Counted from the stretch's first letter, positions 47,962 to 57,507 are shown. The stretch is 64,000 bases of DNA from Streptomyces sp. CG 926 (GCF_003148825.1 NZ_QGGZ01000013.1:124001-188000); one strand, 5' to 3'. The notes: a model not told the origin generated them from the letters alone. Made by a program: numbers and translations.

Positions 47962-49206
47962 GTGGGGCCGGAGATCGACTTCAGGGCGTTGTTCGCCGCG
48001 ACACCGAGCCCGTATTTGGTGCTGGCGCCGGATCTGGTGATCGTGGCTGTCAACGATGCGTATCTGCGGGCGACCGGCCGCAGTCGGCAGGACCTGGTGG
48101 GTCGGCATGTGTTCGAGGCGTTCCCCGACAACCCCGCCGATCCGCACGCGGACGGGGTGAGCAACCTAGGGGCGTCGCTGGGGCGGGTGCTGGCCACGGG
48201 CCAGGCTGACACCATGCCGGTGCAGAAGTACGACATTCCCGTGGTCTCGCAGCCAGGGGTGTTCGAGGAGCGGTGGTGGTCCCCGGTGAACACACCCGTG
48301 AAGGGCCCGGACGGCCGGGTGGCGTGGATCATCCACCGGGTGGAGGACGTGACCGGATTCATGCGGTCCCGCCGCTTCGACCGCCAGGACGAGGGCGGGC
48401 AGCGGACCGAACGCAAGGAGGGGATGGAGGCCGAGCTGTACGCCCGGGCGCGGGAACTGCAGCGGCTGAACGAGGAGCTGCGGGCGGCGCACGCCCGGGA
48501 GCGGGAGGTTGCCCTCACGCTGCAGGAAGCGATGCTGCACTCCCCGGACCTGGCCCGCCACACCGACGTCGCGGTGCGCTACCTGCCCGCGACCGGTTCG
48601 CTGAACGTGTGCGGCGACTGGTACGACACCGTCGACCTGACCCAGGACAGGTACACCGTCACCGTGGGCGACGTGGTCGGCCACGGTCTGGAAGCCGCCA
48701 CCGTCATGGGCATGCTCCGCAGCGCCCTGTCCGCCGCCAGCCGGGCGGTCGCCGGACCGGCCCAGGCCCTGGAGGTGCTTGGTATGTACGCCCGCTCCGT
48801 CGACGGGGCACTCGCGGCGACTGCGGTCACCGTACTCGTGGACACCCGCTCCAAGCTGCTCATCTACTCCAGCGCCGGGCATCCGCCGCCGGTACTGCTG
48901 CACACGGACAGCACCTGCGAGCTGCTGGACCAGGCCACCGACCCGCCGCTGGGAGCCAGGCCCGAGCACGTTCCCCGGCCCCAGTCCGGCACGGCCTTCC
49001 ACCGCGGAGATACCCTCGTGCTCTACACGGACGGGCTGATCGAACGCCGCGATGAGGACATCGACGCCGGCCTGAACCGCCTCACCACGGCCCTCGGTGA
49101 CCTCCCCGGCCTGGGCCCGGAGCGGCTCGCCGACGCGCTGCTGGCGCAGCTCGGCGTCGCCGGCGGCGCCCGCGACGACATCGCCCTCGTCGTCGTACGC
49201 CTCTGA
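47962..49206 (+). CDS. PAS-domain SpoIIE/PP2C phosphatase
   Basis: From GTG 47962 (GAGGAG nine bases upstream; ATG 47902 is an alternative) the product is 414 residues. A PAS domain (~5-130; PSPYLVLAPDLVIVAVNDAY, GRSRQDLVGRHVFEAFPDNP) is followed by a coiled coil (ELQRLNEELRAAHAREREVA) and a SpoIIE-type PP2C phosphatase with metal Asp residues (CGDWYDTVDL, VGDVVGHGLEAATVMG, ARDDIALVVVRL). Such proteins dephosphorylate anti-anti-sigma factors. No partner anti-sigma gene lies nearby. Confidence 0.92.
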   Translation: MGPEIDFRALFAATPSPYLVLAPDLVIVAVNDAYLRATGRSRQDLVGRHVFEAFPDNPADPHADGVSNLGASLGRVLATGQADTMPVQKYDIPVVSQPGVFEERWWSPVNTPVKGPDGRVAWIIHRVEDVTGFMRSRRFDRQDEGGQRTERKEGMEAELYARARELQRLNEELRAAHAREREVALTLQEAMLHSPDLARHTDVAVRYLPATGSLNVCGDWYDTVDLTQDRYTVTVGDVVGHGLEAATVMGMLRSALSAASRAVAGPAQALEVLGMYARSVDGALAATAVTVLVDTRSKLLIYSSAGHPPPVLLHTDSTCELLDQATDPPLGARPEHVPRPQSGTAFHRGDTLVLYTDGLIERRDEDIDAGLNRLTTALGDLPGLGPERLADALLAQLGVAGGARDDIALVVVRL

Positions 49207-49519
49207 CACGAACTGGCCACAGGCGAGGTCATCCGGCCGCCGGCACGCCGCGTGCCTCGGCCGGCCGGTCCCCCTCCCCTCGGGCAGGGAGTCCGGCGCA
49301 GCCATCATCGTGGCGTCCCCCACAGCGATCAGATCGCGCGGCAGCAGGACCGTGGCCTGACGCACCGGGTCGGCCCTCAGCACCTGACCTGGCAGATGAT
49401 CGTGTAGGTACTGATCAGCTTGACCGTGGTTCCGGAGGCTGATGGTCGCAACAGCCATGGCCCGCACCTGGTCGCGGTCGGCCGGCCGCCGAGCGACCGC
49501 AGTCGGCGGAAGGCGTGCG
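49207..49519. other. Convergent 313-bp region
   Basis: Between the phosphatase and the CinY-like gene. A frame on the minus strand begins around 49467 and is open leftwards, but it runs across the phosphatase gene and has no recognisable family; not called. Confidence 0.4.
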
Positions 49520-50575
49520 TCATGGGCAGGCGGTGGTGGGATCGTCGTGGACGAGCGCGCAGACCATCTGTGCGCCGCGCCGGTGGTCGGGGTAGGCCGC
49601 GAGGAGCTCGGCCTTGAAGTCGTTCCACTGGCGGCTGATCTCGTCGGCGGCTCCGGCCGTGGCGCGCCCGAAGTTGTCGTCCGTCTGCGAGCGGGCGGAT
49701 ACAGCGGTGTCCTTGTTCAGCACACGGTTGTGGGGGATGCGGCCGTCGCAGTCGGCGGGTTCGACGCCGGTGGAGTCGAAGTCGGTGTAGCAGCCGGTGG
49801 CGAGGTCCGTTGGGGTACGGGCGCGGGCTTCCCGGGTCCACTCGGCGTCCTCCATCGTGCTGTAGTGGCGGATGTCCAAGAAGGGTGCGACGTCCGTACG
49901 TGCCAGCCCGGGCGGGTTGTCGACCGAGATGGGGCCGGGGGCGCGGCGGTCGGCCCAGTTGGAGTGCGAGTAGAAGTCCTCGATCGTGTGCCAGCCGCGG
50001 CCGAGCTGTTCGAGGACGGCGCATTTGGATCGGTCGGGTTTCTCGTCCCACGTGCAGGGGGAGGACAGGTCGTTCTGGTCGGGGCGCACCGTGCCGTCGG
50101 CGTCGACGAGCCCGTCGGCCGCCCGGACCGCGTTCCCGAAGCGGCCGACGGAGGCGCGGATGCAGGCGAGGAGCTCGTTGGTGGCCTCGTCCCTGGTGCG
50201 GGTGTAGTCGGGGGCGTGACGGGGGGCGAGGTAGTCGGCGTTGTCGCAGTGCAGGGGGCCGATGTCGAAGTACGGAGGGCGGTCGTCGGCGTTGATCGCC
50301 CCGTCGCGGGCGTCGGCCATCAAGGTCAGCGTGACGGGCTCCCAGGGCAGTGCGGCCCGGGTGATCTTTTCGTGGTTGTCGCCGGTGAAGGCGTTGGCCT
50401 GACCGCCCGACAGGGTGGCCAGGGCGGTCACCAGGATGGCCGCGACGGCCACCGAGGCTGCTCGGGGTGTGCCGCGTTGTCGCCCGTGCACTTCGATGGG
50501 GGACCGGGTGCATGATCGCGGCGCAGTGCGTGCGAGCACCTGCGTTCGGCTCATCGTCGGCGGGAGGACAGCCAT
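49520..50575 (-). CDS. CinY-like secreted protein
   Basis: 351 residues from ATG 50575. A basic stretch and hydrophobic segment (AASVAVAAILVTALATLSGG, cut after QANA) form a signal peptide. The mature part begins FTGDNHEKITRAALPW and contains HTIEDFYSHSNWADR, a pattern of Het-C/CinY-like proteins that resembles zinc-dependent phospholipase C folds (spaced His/Asp). CinY is named from the cinnamycin cluster, but no lanthipeptide genes are present here. Disulfide-type Cys pairs (HCDN, ACIR, PCTW, KCAV). Enzymatic role unproven. Confidence 0.8.
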   Translation of the reverse strand: MAVLPPTMSRTQVLARTAPRSCTRSPIEVHGRQRGTPRAASVAVAAILVTALATLSGGQANAFTGDNHEKITRAALPWEPVTLTLMADARDGAINADDRPPYFDIGPLHCDNADYLAPRHAPDYTRTRDEATNELLACIRASVGRFGNAVRAADGLVDADGTVRPDQNDLSSPCTWDEKPDRSKCAVLEQLGRGWHTIEDFYSHSNWADRRAPGPISVDNPPGLARTDVAPFLDIRHYSTMEDAEWTREARARTPTDLATGCYTDFDSTGVEPADCDGRIPHNRVLNKDTAVSARSQTDDNFGRATAGAADEISRQWNDFKAELLAAYPDHRRGAQMVCALVHDDPTTACP

Positions 50576-51111
50576 GACTCCATGCTGCGCGCCAGGCCCG
50601 GGCCCTGCATGCGCGTTGCCGGATCTCCCGTGCCCGCAGGAGGCTCTGCGATCCGGTTCAGCACGGTGTGGTCGAAAAGCGCACTTGGAAGGCAGGCCTG
50701 CTACTGGGGAAAGCGCCGGCTGCGGCCCGGCTCGTGCACTGCGCAGCCGGGCCCCGGAAAACGATCCCGAGAAAGAACGGGATACGGAATCCGCGCCGGG
50801 AGCTGGCGGGTACGAGACGCACGCGGGCGCGGGACCACACCCGTCCTACGGGCCTTCCCGGCAAACTCCGGCCGGGTACCCCACCAGCTTCCCGCCCCGG
50901 CTGCGGCGGGGTGAGGGGCCAACAGGGCCAGACAGCCACCCGAAGGACCGACGCCCGAGGCGGATGAATCGCCCACAGTGGCAGCAGCACATGGAAGGCG
51001 GAGGTACCGCCATGACACCACTGGTGTCCGCTTGGCGCTCGGCTGGTTCTGCCGGTCGGACGGAGTCGGGGTCGCAGGGTGCGAAGACGGAGGGTGGCGG
51101 AGCGGCGCCCC
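50576..51111. other. 536-bp intergenic region with one hairpin
   Basis: No gene is supported. GGCCCGGCT (50724-50732) pairs with 50745-50753 and may terminate transcription. Otherwise nothing. Confidence 0.5.
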
Positions 51112-52131
51112 TCAGCCACCGGTGATGCGCACCATCGGGCGCAGGGACCGTGCCACCTCCACGTCGAAGGGCTCGGTGCTGGGGGTGAGCATCGCGGCGG
51201 CGGCTGTGGCCACTCCCGAGGCGCAGGCGCTGACGGGATCCTCTCCGGCGGCCAGCTCCATGGTGAGGGCGGCGACCATGCTGTCTCCTGCCCCGGCATC
51301 GCTCAACGGCGTGCCGGGCAGCGGCGGCGCGTGGAGTTCGGTGTGGCCGTGGGCGGTCGAGCACAGTGCGCCCAGCGCGCCGAGGGTGGTGACGGCGATC
51401 TCGGCGGCCCCGGTGGTGAGCAGGCGTTCGTTGAGGGCTCGTGCGTCGTCGAAGCCGGTAACGGGGCGGCCGGTCAGGCTCTCGGCTTCCGTCCGGTTGC
51501 ACCTGAACAGGAACACGCCCTCCGCGAGCGCTGCCCGCAGTGCGGGCCCGGACGTGTCCAGGACGAGCCGGGATCCTGCTTCTTTGGCGTGGCGTGCGAC
51601 GGTCGCGAAGTAGTGGTCAGGCAGGCCGCCGGGCAGGCTGCCGCTGGCCACGACGTACGGGGAACTGCCGGCGAACCGCCCCAGAACTTCCAGGCACCGC
51701 TGTCCCTCCCCTTCGTTCAGTCGAGGGCCAGGCGGCACGATGTGGTAACTGCGGTGCGTTCCGGCCTCGAACAGCACGAGTGCCTCGCGCGTGTCGTCGC
51801 CGATGTCGACGGCGACATGGTCGATGCCCTCCTCGTCCAGCAGCCGATTGAGACGCAGGCCGACCTCGCCTCCTGCGGTATGGACGGCAGTGGCCCTCCC
51901 CCCGAACCGCGCGATGTGGCGGGCGACGTTGATGCCCCCTCCGCCGACGGCCACCGACCTCACCCGTGCACGGTTCTTACCGATACCCGCCAGATGTTCG
52001 ACCTCCCAGCAGAGGTCGATGGTCGGATTCATCGTCAGCGTGACTGTCGCCGGTCCGGCCGTGTTCTCCGGACCCGACTCGACCCGGGGGGTCTCGGCGG
52101 TGACGGGGTCCGTCGACGCAGCCGCGCTCAT
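51112..52131 (-). CDS. PfkB-family sugar kinase (1-phosphofructokinase-like)
   Basis: 339 residues from ATG 52131. PfkB fold: N-terminal TLTMNPTIDLCWEVE, glycine loop VGGGGINVARHIARFGG, and the C-terminal anion hole/catalytic Asp SDAGAGDSMVAALTM. Closest pattern is the FruK/LacC/PfkB (E. coli Pfk-2) hexose kinase subgroup, phosphorylating a sugar phosphate with ATP. It neighbours the CBS-BON and other dormancy-type genes, as the homologue pfkB does in the mycobacterial DosR regulon. Confidence 0.9.
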   Translation of the reverse strand: MSAAASTDPVTAETPRVESGPENTAGPATVTLTMNPTIDLCWEVEHLAGIGKNRARVRSVAVGGGGINVARHIARFGGRATAVHTAGGEVGLRLNRLLDEEGIDHVAVDIGDDTREALVLFEAGTHRSYHIVPPGPRLNEGEGQRCLEVLGRFAGSSPYVVASGSLPGGLPDHYFATVARHAKEAGSRLVLDTSGPALRAALAEGVFLFRCNRTEAESLTGRPVTGFDDARALNERLLTTGAAEIAVTTLGALGALCSTAHGHTELHAPPLPGTPLSDAGAGDSMVAALTMELAAGEDPVSACASGVATAAAAMLTPSTEPFDVEVARSLRPMVRITGG

Positions 52132-52337
52132 CGCGTTGCCCCGTGGGCGCCGAGGAACGGGCACATGCGACCACAGGACGCGACCGGCACCGCCGGCCCA
52201 CCGATCTGGCCCCGCGACGGCCACGTCATCGTCTTACCTCCTCGGACAGTGACACAGCTGCCCTGATTTCCATACTCGAACAGCCTGACCCCGCATGCAT
52301 GCCCGACGTGCAGCCGGCCGGCGGCAAGGCCCGACGC

Positions 52338-52991
52338 TCAGGGTTCGGTGTGCTCCTCCAGTCGGCAATGGACGTCGACGACGCCTTCGACGGAGTGGGC
52401 GAGACGCTCGGCCATGGGGATCAGGTCGTGGTCCCTGACCTGCCCGGTGAGAGTGGCGATACCGTGGGAGACGGTGACCTCGACGGCTTCATGGGAGAGC
52501 GGGAAGAGGCGCTCGACGACGTTCTGGCGGATGTCCGCGGTGAGTTCGTCATCAGAGCGGAGGAAGACCTTGAGGAGGTCGGCCCGGCTGACGATGCCCT
52601 TGAGGGTGCCGTTCGCGTCCACGACCGGGAGGCGCTTGATGTGCCGGTCGGCCATGAGATGGGCGGCTTGGGGGAGGGTGGCGTCAGGGCGGATCGTGAC
52701 CGCAGGGGTGGTCATGAGGTTCTCGGCGCGGGTGGACCCTGCCTTGGCGGTGTCGCCGAGACGACGCATTTGCTCGATCAGGCCTGGACCGTGGTCGTGG
52801 AACTCCTCCTTGGGCAGGAGGTCGGCTTCCGAGACCACACCGACGACGCGGCCCTCCCCTTCGACGACGGGGAGGGCTGTCACCTTCCACCGCTCGATGG
52901 CGGCGGCGATGTCCTTGAAGCCGGTGTCCGGGGTGACGGCGACGACCTGAGTGGTCATGACGTCGGCGACGGTGTACGGGGTGGAGGTCAT
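52338..52991 (-). CDS. CBS-pair plus BON domain protein
   Basis: 217 residues from ATG 52991. Two CBS motifs (TVADVMTTQVVAVTPDTGFK, then LPVVEGEGRVVGVVSEADLL; ENLMTTPAVTIRPDATLPQA, then LPVVDANGTLKGIVSRADLL) make an adenosyl-nucleotide sensor, and a BON domain (~150-215; RLFPLSHEAVEVTVSHGIAT) follows. Such proteins belong to hypoxia/dormancy sets in actinobacteria. Its start codon overlaps a stop (ATGA) of an upstream frame described separately. Confidence 0.9.
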   Translation of the reverse strand: MTSTPYTVADVMTTQVVAVTPDTGFKDIAAAIERWKVTALPVVEGEGRVVGVVSEADLLPKEEFHDHGPGLIEQMRRLGDTAKAGSTRAENLMTTPAVTIRPDATLPQAAHLMADRHIKRLPVVDANGTLKGIVSRADLLKVFLRSDDELTADIRQNVVERLFPLSHEAVEVTVSHGIATLTGQVRDHDLIPMAERLAHSVEGVVDVHCRLEEHTEP

Positions 52992-53288
52992 GAGGGAGTC
53001 CTCAGCGTGCGTGGGCGAGCGGGGCTCCGCTTGCCGTACGGGGCGAAAAGGTCGAGGAGTCGGGTGCGGGCGGAATCGTGCCGGTCGGCGATGACCGCGG
53101 CCACCGTTGTGGAGACGGCCCAGTGGCCTCGAATTCGAGGGCGCGTGCGTCCCGGAGGCGGTGGTTCCGAGGTGCCAGGTGTAGTCAGGGCGGGTGCCGG
53201 CTTGTGATGTCACCTGGTGGGCACGGGCGAGCGGGGCTTCGCGAGCTTCCGGAGCCGGTGCGTCGGGGACGCTGTGCATCGTGCTCAT
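52988..53288 (-). pseudogene. Possible small gene with a frameshift, coupled to the CBS gene
   Basis: From ATG 53288 (GAGAGG upstream) one frame reads MSTMHSVPDAPAPEAREAPL and later PDYTWHLGTTASGTHAP. A second frame then looks protein-like (RGHWAVSTTVAAVIADRHDS, TRLLDLFAPYGK) and ends in a TGA overlapping the CBS start. The first frame instead runs straight into the CBS gene. A +1 shift near 53150 would join the two halves. An OsdR/DevR-like box lies upstream (53367). Family unknown. Confidence 0.35.
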
Positions 53289-53366
53289 GGGGTGCCTCTC
53301 TTCCACCGGTGTCTCCACCTTCCCCGACCGCTCTCGTGAGCGGGAGGACCGTCCGGTGCAGGCCGC

Positions 53367-53380
53367 AGGGCCGACCGGCC
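53367..53380. promoter_or_regulatory. OsdR/DevR-like palindrome 1
   Basis: GGGCCGACCGGCCC, a near-perfect inverted repeat, about 80 bp upstream of the frame at 53288 that leads to the CBS-BON gene. Confidence 0.5.
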
Positions 53381-53384
53381 CGGG

Positions 53385-54803
53385 TCAGCGGACCAGAACG
53401 GCCTCGCCCGACCTGGGGACGACCGCGGTCCAGCCCAGCTCGTCCGAGATCCGGTCTCGGAGGGTTTCGGCAGCGGTCTCCTCGCCGTGGACGAGGTAGG
53501 TGGTGTGCGGGGCCGGGGCGGCGCCCAGCCAGTCCAGAATCTGGTCCGCGTCGGCGTGTGCGGAGAAGTGCGGTACATCGGCCACCTCGGCGCGTACGGG
53601 TACGTACTCGCCGAACATCTTCAGGTTCCGCGCGCCGTCCACGAGGTCGCGGGATCGGGTTCCCGCTGCCGCGAACCCCACGATGACGACCGCGTTGCGC
53701 GGATCGGGCAGAATCCGGTGCAGGTGGTGGAGGACACGGCCACCGGTGGCCATGCCTGCGGACGAGACGATGATCGCCGGGCCCGCGGTGTTGTTGATGT
53801 CGATGGACTCCTGGACGGTGCGGGCGGCCAGGAATGGATCCGGGCTGATCACGGCCTCGCCGACGGCGAGGACCTCGGGGCGCAGTTCGGGGGAGTGCGA
53901 CCGTATGGCGTCGCGGTAGACGTCGAGGGCGGCCAGGGCCATGGGGCTGTCGACGTAGACGGGTACGTGGCGAGGCAGGCTGCCGTCGCCGCGCATTGTC
54001 GCGAGTTCGTGCAGGACGACCTCGGTGCGGTCGATCGCGAACGCGGGGATGACGACCGTGCCACCGCGGGACAGTGTTCGGGTGATCACCGAGGCGAATT
54101 CGCGCTGTGCGCTCTCGTGGTCGTGGCGGCGGTTGCCGTAGGTGGATTCCACGAGCAGGACGTCGGCGCCGGTGAAGGGCTCGGGTGGCAGCAGGAGCGG
54201 GTGGCCGGGGCGGCCCAGATCGCCGCTGACAACGAGAGTGTGGCCGTCTTCCAGGGTCAGCCGGACCCAGGCGGAGCCGAGGATGTGGCCGCCGTGGTGC
54301 AGCCTGAGACCGGTGCCTGCCATGATCTCGATGTCGCTGCCCACGGGCACGGGGTCGAAGAACGACACCGTGTGGTCGACGTCGTCATCGTCGTAGAGCG
54401 GCTTGGCGGGTCGGTGCTTGGACCATCCGTGCCGGTTGGCGTGCTCGGCGGCCTCCATCTGGAGGCGGGCACTGTCTCGCAGGACGATCTCGGCGAGTCG
54501 GGCGGTGGCCGCGCCGGCCAGGATCGGGCCGCGGAATCCGTGCCGGACCAGACGTGGCAGGTAGCCGCAGTGATCCAGGTGGGCGTGGGTGATGACGACC
54601 GCATGGATGTCGCGGGCGTCGCAGGGCAGCTTGTCCCAGTTGCGACGGCGCAGGTCCGCGACACCCTGGAAGAGCCCGCAGTCGACGAGAATCCGGGCGT
54701 GGTCGCTCTCCACGAGGAACTTGCTCCCCGTGACGGTGCGCACGCCGCCGAGGAACCGGAGCAGGGCCGGGCGGGAGGCGGCGGACGGGGCCGGCTGGGA
54801 CAT
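53385..54803 (-). CDS. MBL-fold beta-CASP ribonuclease-like protein
   Basis: 472 residues from ATG 54803 (GGAGGG upstream). Metal motif VITHAHLDHCGYLP, later SGDLG and GGHILGSAW, and beta-CASP motifs (VVIPAFAIDRTEVVLHEL, VSSAGMATGGRVLHHL) with the C-terminal HFSAHADADQILDWL. This is the archaeal/bacterial CPSF-like RNase group. DosR-type regulons include such genes (the Rv2752c relatives are different). Two palindromes sit between it and the divergent dehydrogenase. Confidence 0.92.
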   Translation of the reverse strand: MSQPAPSAASRPALLRFLGGVRTVTGSKFLVESDHARILVDCGLFQGVADLRRRNWDKLPCDARDIHAVVITHAHLDHCGYLPRLVRHGFRGPILAGAATARLAEIVLRDSARLQMEAAEHANRHGWSKHRPAKPLYDDDDVDHTVSFFDPVPVGSDIEIMAGTGLRLHHGGHILGSAWVRLTLEDGHTLVVSGDLGRPGHPLLLPPEPFTGADVLLVESTYGNRRHDHESAQREFASVITRTLSRGGTVVIPAFAIDRTEVVLHELATMRGDGSLPRHVPVYVDSPMALAALDVYRDAIRSHSPELRPEVLAVGEAVISPDPFLAARTVQESIDINNTAGPAIIVSSAGMATGGRVLHHLHRILPDPRNAVVIVGFAAAGTRSRDLVDGARNLKMFGEYVPVRAEVADVPHFSAHADADQILDWLGAAPAPHTTYLVHGEETAAETLRDRISDELGWTAVVPRSGEAVLVR

Positions 54804-54868
54804 GGCAACAGCCCTCCTTCCGGGACGGACGCCGGCCTCCACCGTCTCACTCTCCCGACCCGGTGGGA

Positions 54869-54905
54869 GGGACCCGACCGGTCCCCGGTAAGGGCCGACC
54901 GGCCC
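54869..54905. promoter_or_regulatory. OsdR/DevR-like palindromes 2 and 3
   Basis: GGGACCCGACCGGTCCC (54869-54885) and GGGCCGACCGGCCC (54892-54905) lie 23 bp apart, between the divergent MBL RNase and alcohol dehydrogenase genes. Confidence 0.55.
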
Positions 54906-54977
54906 AAGCGCAGCCGACGGACGCGGGCACAGCCTGACGGTGACCCCTTCCGCACCACGCAGAGAGAAGGCCGGACG

Positions 54978-56054
54978 ATGAAGGCACTCGTCTTCCACGG
55001 GCCCGGACAGACCAGCTGGCAGGACGTGCCCGATCCCTCGATCCAGGACGCCACCGACGCGATCGTACGAGTCGACGCCGTGACGATTTGTGGCACCGAC
55101 CTGCACATCATCAAAGGTGACGTCCCCGAAGTGACGCCCGGCCGGATCCTGGGCCACGAAGCCGTGGGCACCGTGGTCGAGACCGGAGGCGACGTGCGCA
55201 CCGTCCGCCCCGGTGACCGGGTCCTGATCTCCTGCATCTCCGCCTGCGGCCGCTGCCGCTTCTGCCGGGAAGCCCGCTACGGCCAATGCCGCGGGGGTGG
55301 CGGCTGGGTGCTCGGGCACCTCATCGACGGCACCCAGGCCGAGTACGTACGCGTTCCCTTCGCCGACCTGTCCGTCCATCCGCTGCCCAGCGCATTGGCG
55401 AGCCACGAGGCGGTCCTGCTCGCCGACATCTTCCCCACTTCGTACGAGGTGGGAGTCCTCAACGGCAACGTGCGCCCGGGCGACACGGTCGTCGTGGTCG
55501 GCGCCGGCCCCATCGGTCTGGCCGCCATCGCCACCGCAGGGCTCTACAGCCCCAGCCGGATCATCGCGGTCGACCTCGCGGCCTCCCGTCTCGCGGCAGC
55601 CCGCGACCTCGGCGCCGACGCCACGGCCGGCGCGCGGGAGCAGCCCGAACGACTGGTGGAGGACCTGACCGACGGGCTCGGCGCAGATGTGGCCATCGAG
55701 GCCGTGGGTGTGCCGGAGGCGTTCGAGATGTGCACGCGCATGGTCCGGCCGGGCGGCCGGGTGGCCAACATCGGCGTCCACGGCAAGCCGGCCGTACTCC
55801 ACCTCGAAGACCTGTGGATCAAGGACGTCACCATCACCACCGGCCTCGTCGACACCCACTCCACCCCGATGCTGCTGCGCATGATGGCCGCCGGCCGGCT
55901 GCCGGGCGCCGCCATGGTCACCCACCGCTTCGAACTGGACCAGATGGAAGAGGCATACGACGTCTTCTCCCGCGCCGGCGACACCGGCGCTCTCAAGGTC
56001 GTGCTCGGCGGACCGCAGCACGACACGGTCGCCGTGCCGTCCCCAGGGACGTGA
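54978..56054 (+). CDS. Zinc-dependent alcohol dehydrogenase
   Basis: 358 residues from ATG 54978 (GAGAGAAGG upstream). Catalytic zinc ligands: Cys in TICGTDLHI and GHEAVGTVVE; structural zinc Cys cluster CGRCRFCREARYGQC. NAD loop VVVGAGPIGLAAIATAGLY. Medium-chain dehydrogenase acting on small alcohols or threonine-like substrates. It starts a string of overlapping genes continuing to 59924. Confidence 0.92.
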   Translation: MKALVFHGPGQTSWQDVPDPSIQDATDAIVRVDAVTICGTDLHIIKGDVPEVTPGRILGHEAVGTVVETGGDVRTVRPGDRVLISCISACGRCRFCREARYGQCRGGGGWVLGHLIDGTQAEYVRVPFADLSVHPLPSALASHEAVLLADIFPTSYEVGVLNGNVRPGDTVVVVGAGPIGLAAIATAGLYSPSRIIAVDLAASRLAAARDLGADATAGAREQPERLVEDLTDGLGADVAIEAVGVPEAFEMCTRMVRPGGRVANIGVHGKPAVLHLEDLWIKDVTITTGLVDTHSTPMLLRMMAAGRLPGAAMVTHRFELDQMEEAYDVFSRAGDTGALKVVLGGPQHDTVAVPSPGT

Positions 56055-56059
56055 TCAGC

Positions 56060-56746
56060 ATGAACAGCATCCATCGCACCAAGCCGCAGCCGTCCGGCGG
56101 GACGGCCGGGCGGACCGACCTGGGCCGCCGTCTCGCCGCCCGTCGCGAGGCCCTCGGACTCACGCGGGAGGACCTGGGCCGACGGTGCGGAGCAGACGGT
56201 CATTACATCGCCTATCTGGAGGAGCACGCGGCTGCTCCAGCCATCGGAACCCTGGTACGCCTGGCCGATGTACTCGGCGTCACCGTCGACGACCTCACAG
56301 GAGCGAGCACCGGCCGAGTCCGAGGGCGCTCCAGCGCCCGTCTCGACACCGCGCTGACGCCCCTGGACGCGGACGAATGCCGGACGCTGCTGGGCACCCA
56401 CGGTGTGGGACGCATCGCCGTGTTCACTCCCGAAGGCCCGGCCATCCTCCCGGTGAACTACGTGACCGCAGGATCTGACATCGCGTTCCGTACCGCAGCG
56501 GAAGCCCTCGCGGCCAGAGCCGCAGGCACAGAGGTCGCCTTCGAGATCGACAACATCGACGACGTCACGGCCGGCGGCTGGAGCGTGCTTGCCGTCGGTG
56601 AACTGGAAGCCGTCACGAACACGGACGAGGTCCAGCACCTGACGGCGACGGCCCGGTCCCAGCCGTGGGCCGGCGGCCCGCGTACCCATTGGATGAAACT
56701 CACCCCGCTCCGGCTCACCGGGCGTCGCGTGTCCCACGCGTCATGA
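56060..56746 (+). CDS. XRE helix-turn-helix fused to PNPOx-like flavin domain
   Basis: 228 residues from ATG 56060; GTG 56051, overlapping the previous stop, is also possible. N-terminal XRE domain (~21-78; RRLAARREALGLTREDLGRR, IAYLEEHAAAPAIGTLVRLA), then a pyridoxamine-phosphate-oxidase-like split barrel (~95-225; LLGTHGVGRIAVFTPEGPAI, WAGGPRTHWMKLTPLRLTGR). These fusions are frequent in actinobacteria and may sense a flavin (FMN/F420) state. Ends in an ATGA overlap with the next gene. Confidence 0.9.
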   Translation: MNSIHRTKPQPSGGTAGRTDLGRRLAARREALGLTREDLGRRCGADGHYIAYLEEHAAAPAIGTLVRLADVLGVTVDDLTGASTGRVRGRSSARLDTALTPLDADECRTLLGTHGVGRIAVFTPEGPAILPVNYVTAGSDIAFRTAAEALAARAAGTEVAFEIDNIDDVTAGGWSVLAVGELEAVTNTDEVQHLTATARSQPWAGGPRTHWMKLTPLRLTGRRVSHAS

Positions 56747-57507
56747 GCGAAGTGGGCGCGGTCGTCTTCGACACCGACGGCGTACTCCTCGCCACGGCCG
56801 AGCGCCACGCTGCCGCATGGAAGGAGGCCTTCGACGGCTGTCTCGCCGACTGGGCCGTGCGCACCGGCGCGAGGCCACGCGTGTTCGACACCGTCCGCGA
56901 CTATCGCGATCTGGTGGACGGCCGGTCCCGGATCGACGGCGCGAAGGCCTTCCTCACCGCACGCCGTATCGATCTGCCCGTCGGAACGCCCGAGGATCCA
57001 CCTGGGTGCGGCACCGCGCACGCCGTCGCTGCTCGCAAGGAGCGGATCTTCGCCGAAATGCTGCGGGCCGAGGACGCCACGGTTTTCGACGACGTCCGGC
57101 CCGCGCTCCTACGGTTGCGCGAGATGCAGGTTCGGTGCGCCGCAGTTTCTGCCTCGCGACATGCTCGTTCGCTTCTTCGAGCCGCGAACCTCCTGGTTCT
57201 GTTCGAGGCCGTGGTGGACGGCCGCGACGCGGACACGCTCGCTCTGCCGGGCAAGCCCGCCCCCGACCTCTTCCTCGCGGCGACCGAACGGCTGGGAACC
57301 GGTCCGGACCGTACGGCCGTGGTGGAGGACGCGGTCGTCGGCGTCGAGGCTGGACGGCGCGGCCGCTTCCGGTTGGTCGTAGGGCTGGACCGCGACGCGG
57401 TGCCCCAAGTGGCTGACGCCCTGCGCGCGCACGGAGCTCACGCCGTTCTTCCCGACCTCGGCCCACTGCCCGCGTTGCTCGCCGCTCTCGAAAGCAGCAG
57501 ACCGTGA
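56743..57507 (+). CDS. HAD hydrolase, beta-phosphoglucomutase-like
   Basis: 254 residues from ATG 56743, overlapping the previous stop. Motif I VVFDTDGVLLATAERH gives the nucleophile and acid/base Asp pair, motif II around CAAVSAS, motif III Lys in LPGKPAPDLF, motif IV VVEDAVVGVEAG. The cap insertion fits the beta-phosphoglucomutase group. It overlaps the GH65 gene by 4 bp; together they would split trehalose or maltose and convert beta-glucose 1-phosphate to glucose 6-phosphate. Confidence 0.9.
   Translation: MSEVGAVVFDTDGVLLATAERHAAAWKEAFDGCLADWAVRTGARPRVFDTVRDYRDLVDGRSRIDGAKAFLTARRIDLPVGTPEDPPGCGTAHAVAARKERIFAEMLRAEDATVFDDVRPALLRLREMQVRCAAVSASRHARSLLRAANLLVLFEAVVDGRDADTLALPGKPAPDLFLAATERLGTGPDRTAVVEDAVVGVEAGRRGRFRLVVGLDRDAVPQVADALRAHGAHAVLPDLGPLPALLAALESSRP

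Noticed and set aside
48166..49467. 433-residue minus-strand frame across the SpoIIE phosphatase
   Set aside because: Antisense to a well-supported phosphatase; its first ~70 residues look slightly protein-like but match no family I know.
53487..54900. Plus-strand frame opposite the MBL RNase joined to the alcohol dehydrogenase
   Set aside because: The dehydrogenase has its own start with ribosome site at 54978; the upstream part is antisense to the RNase.
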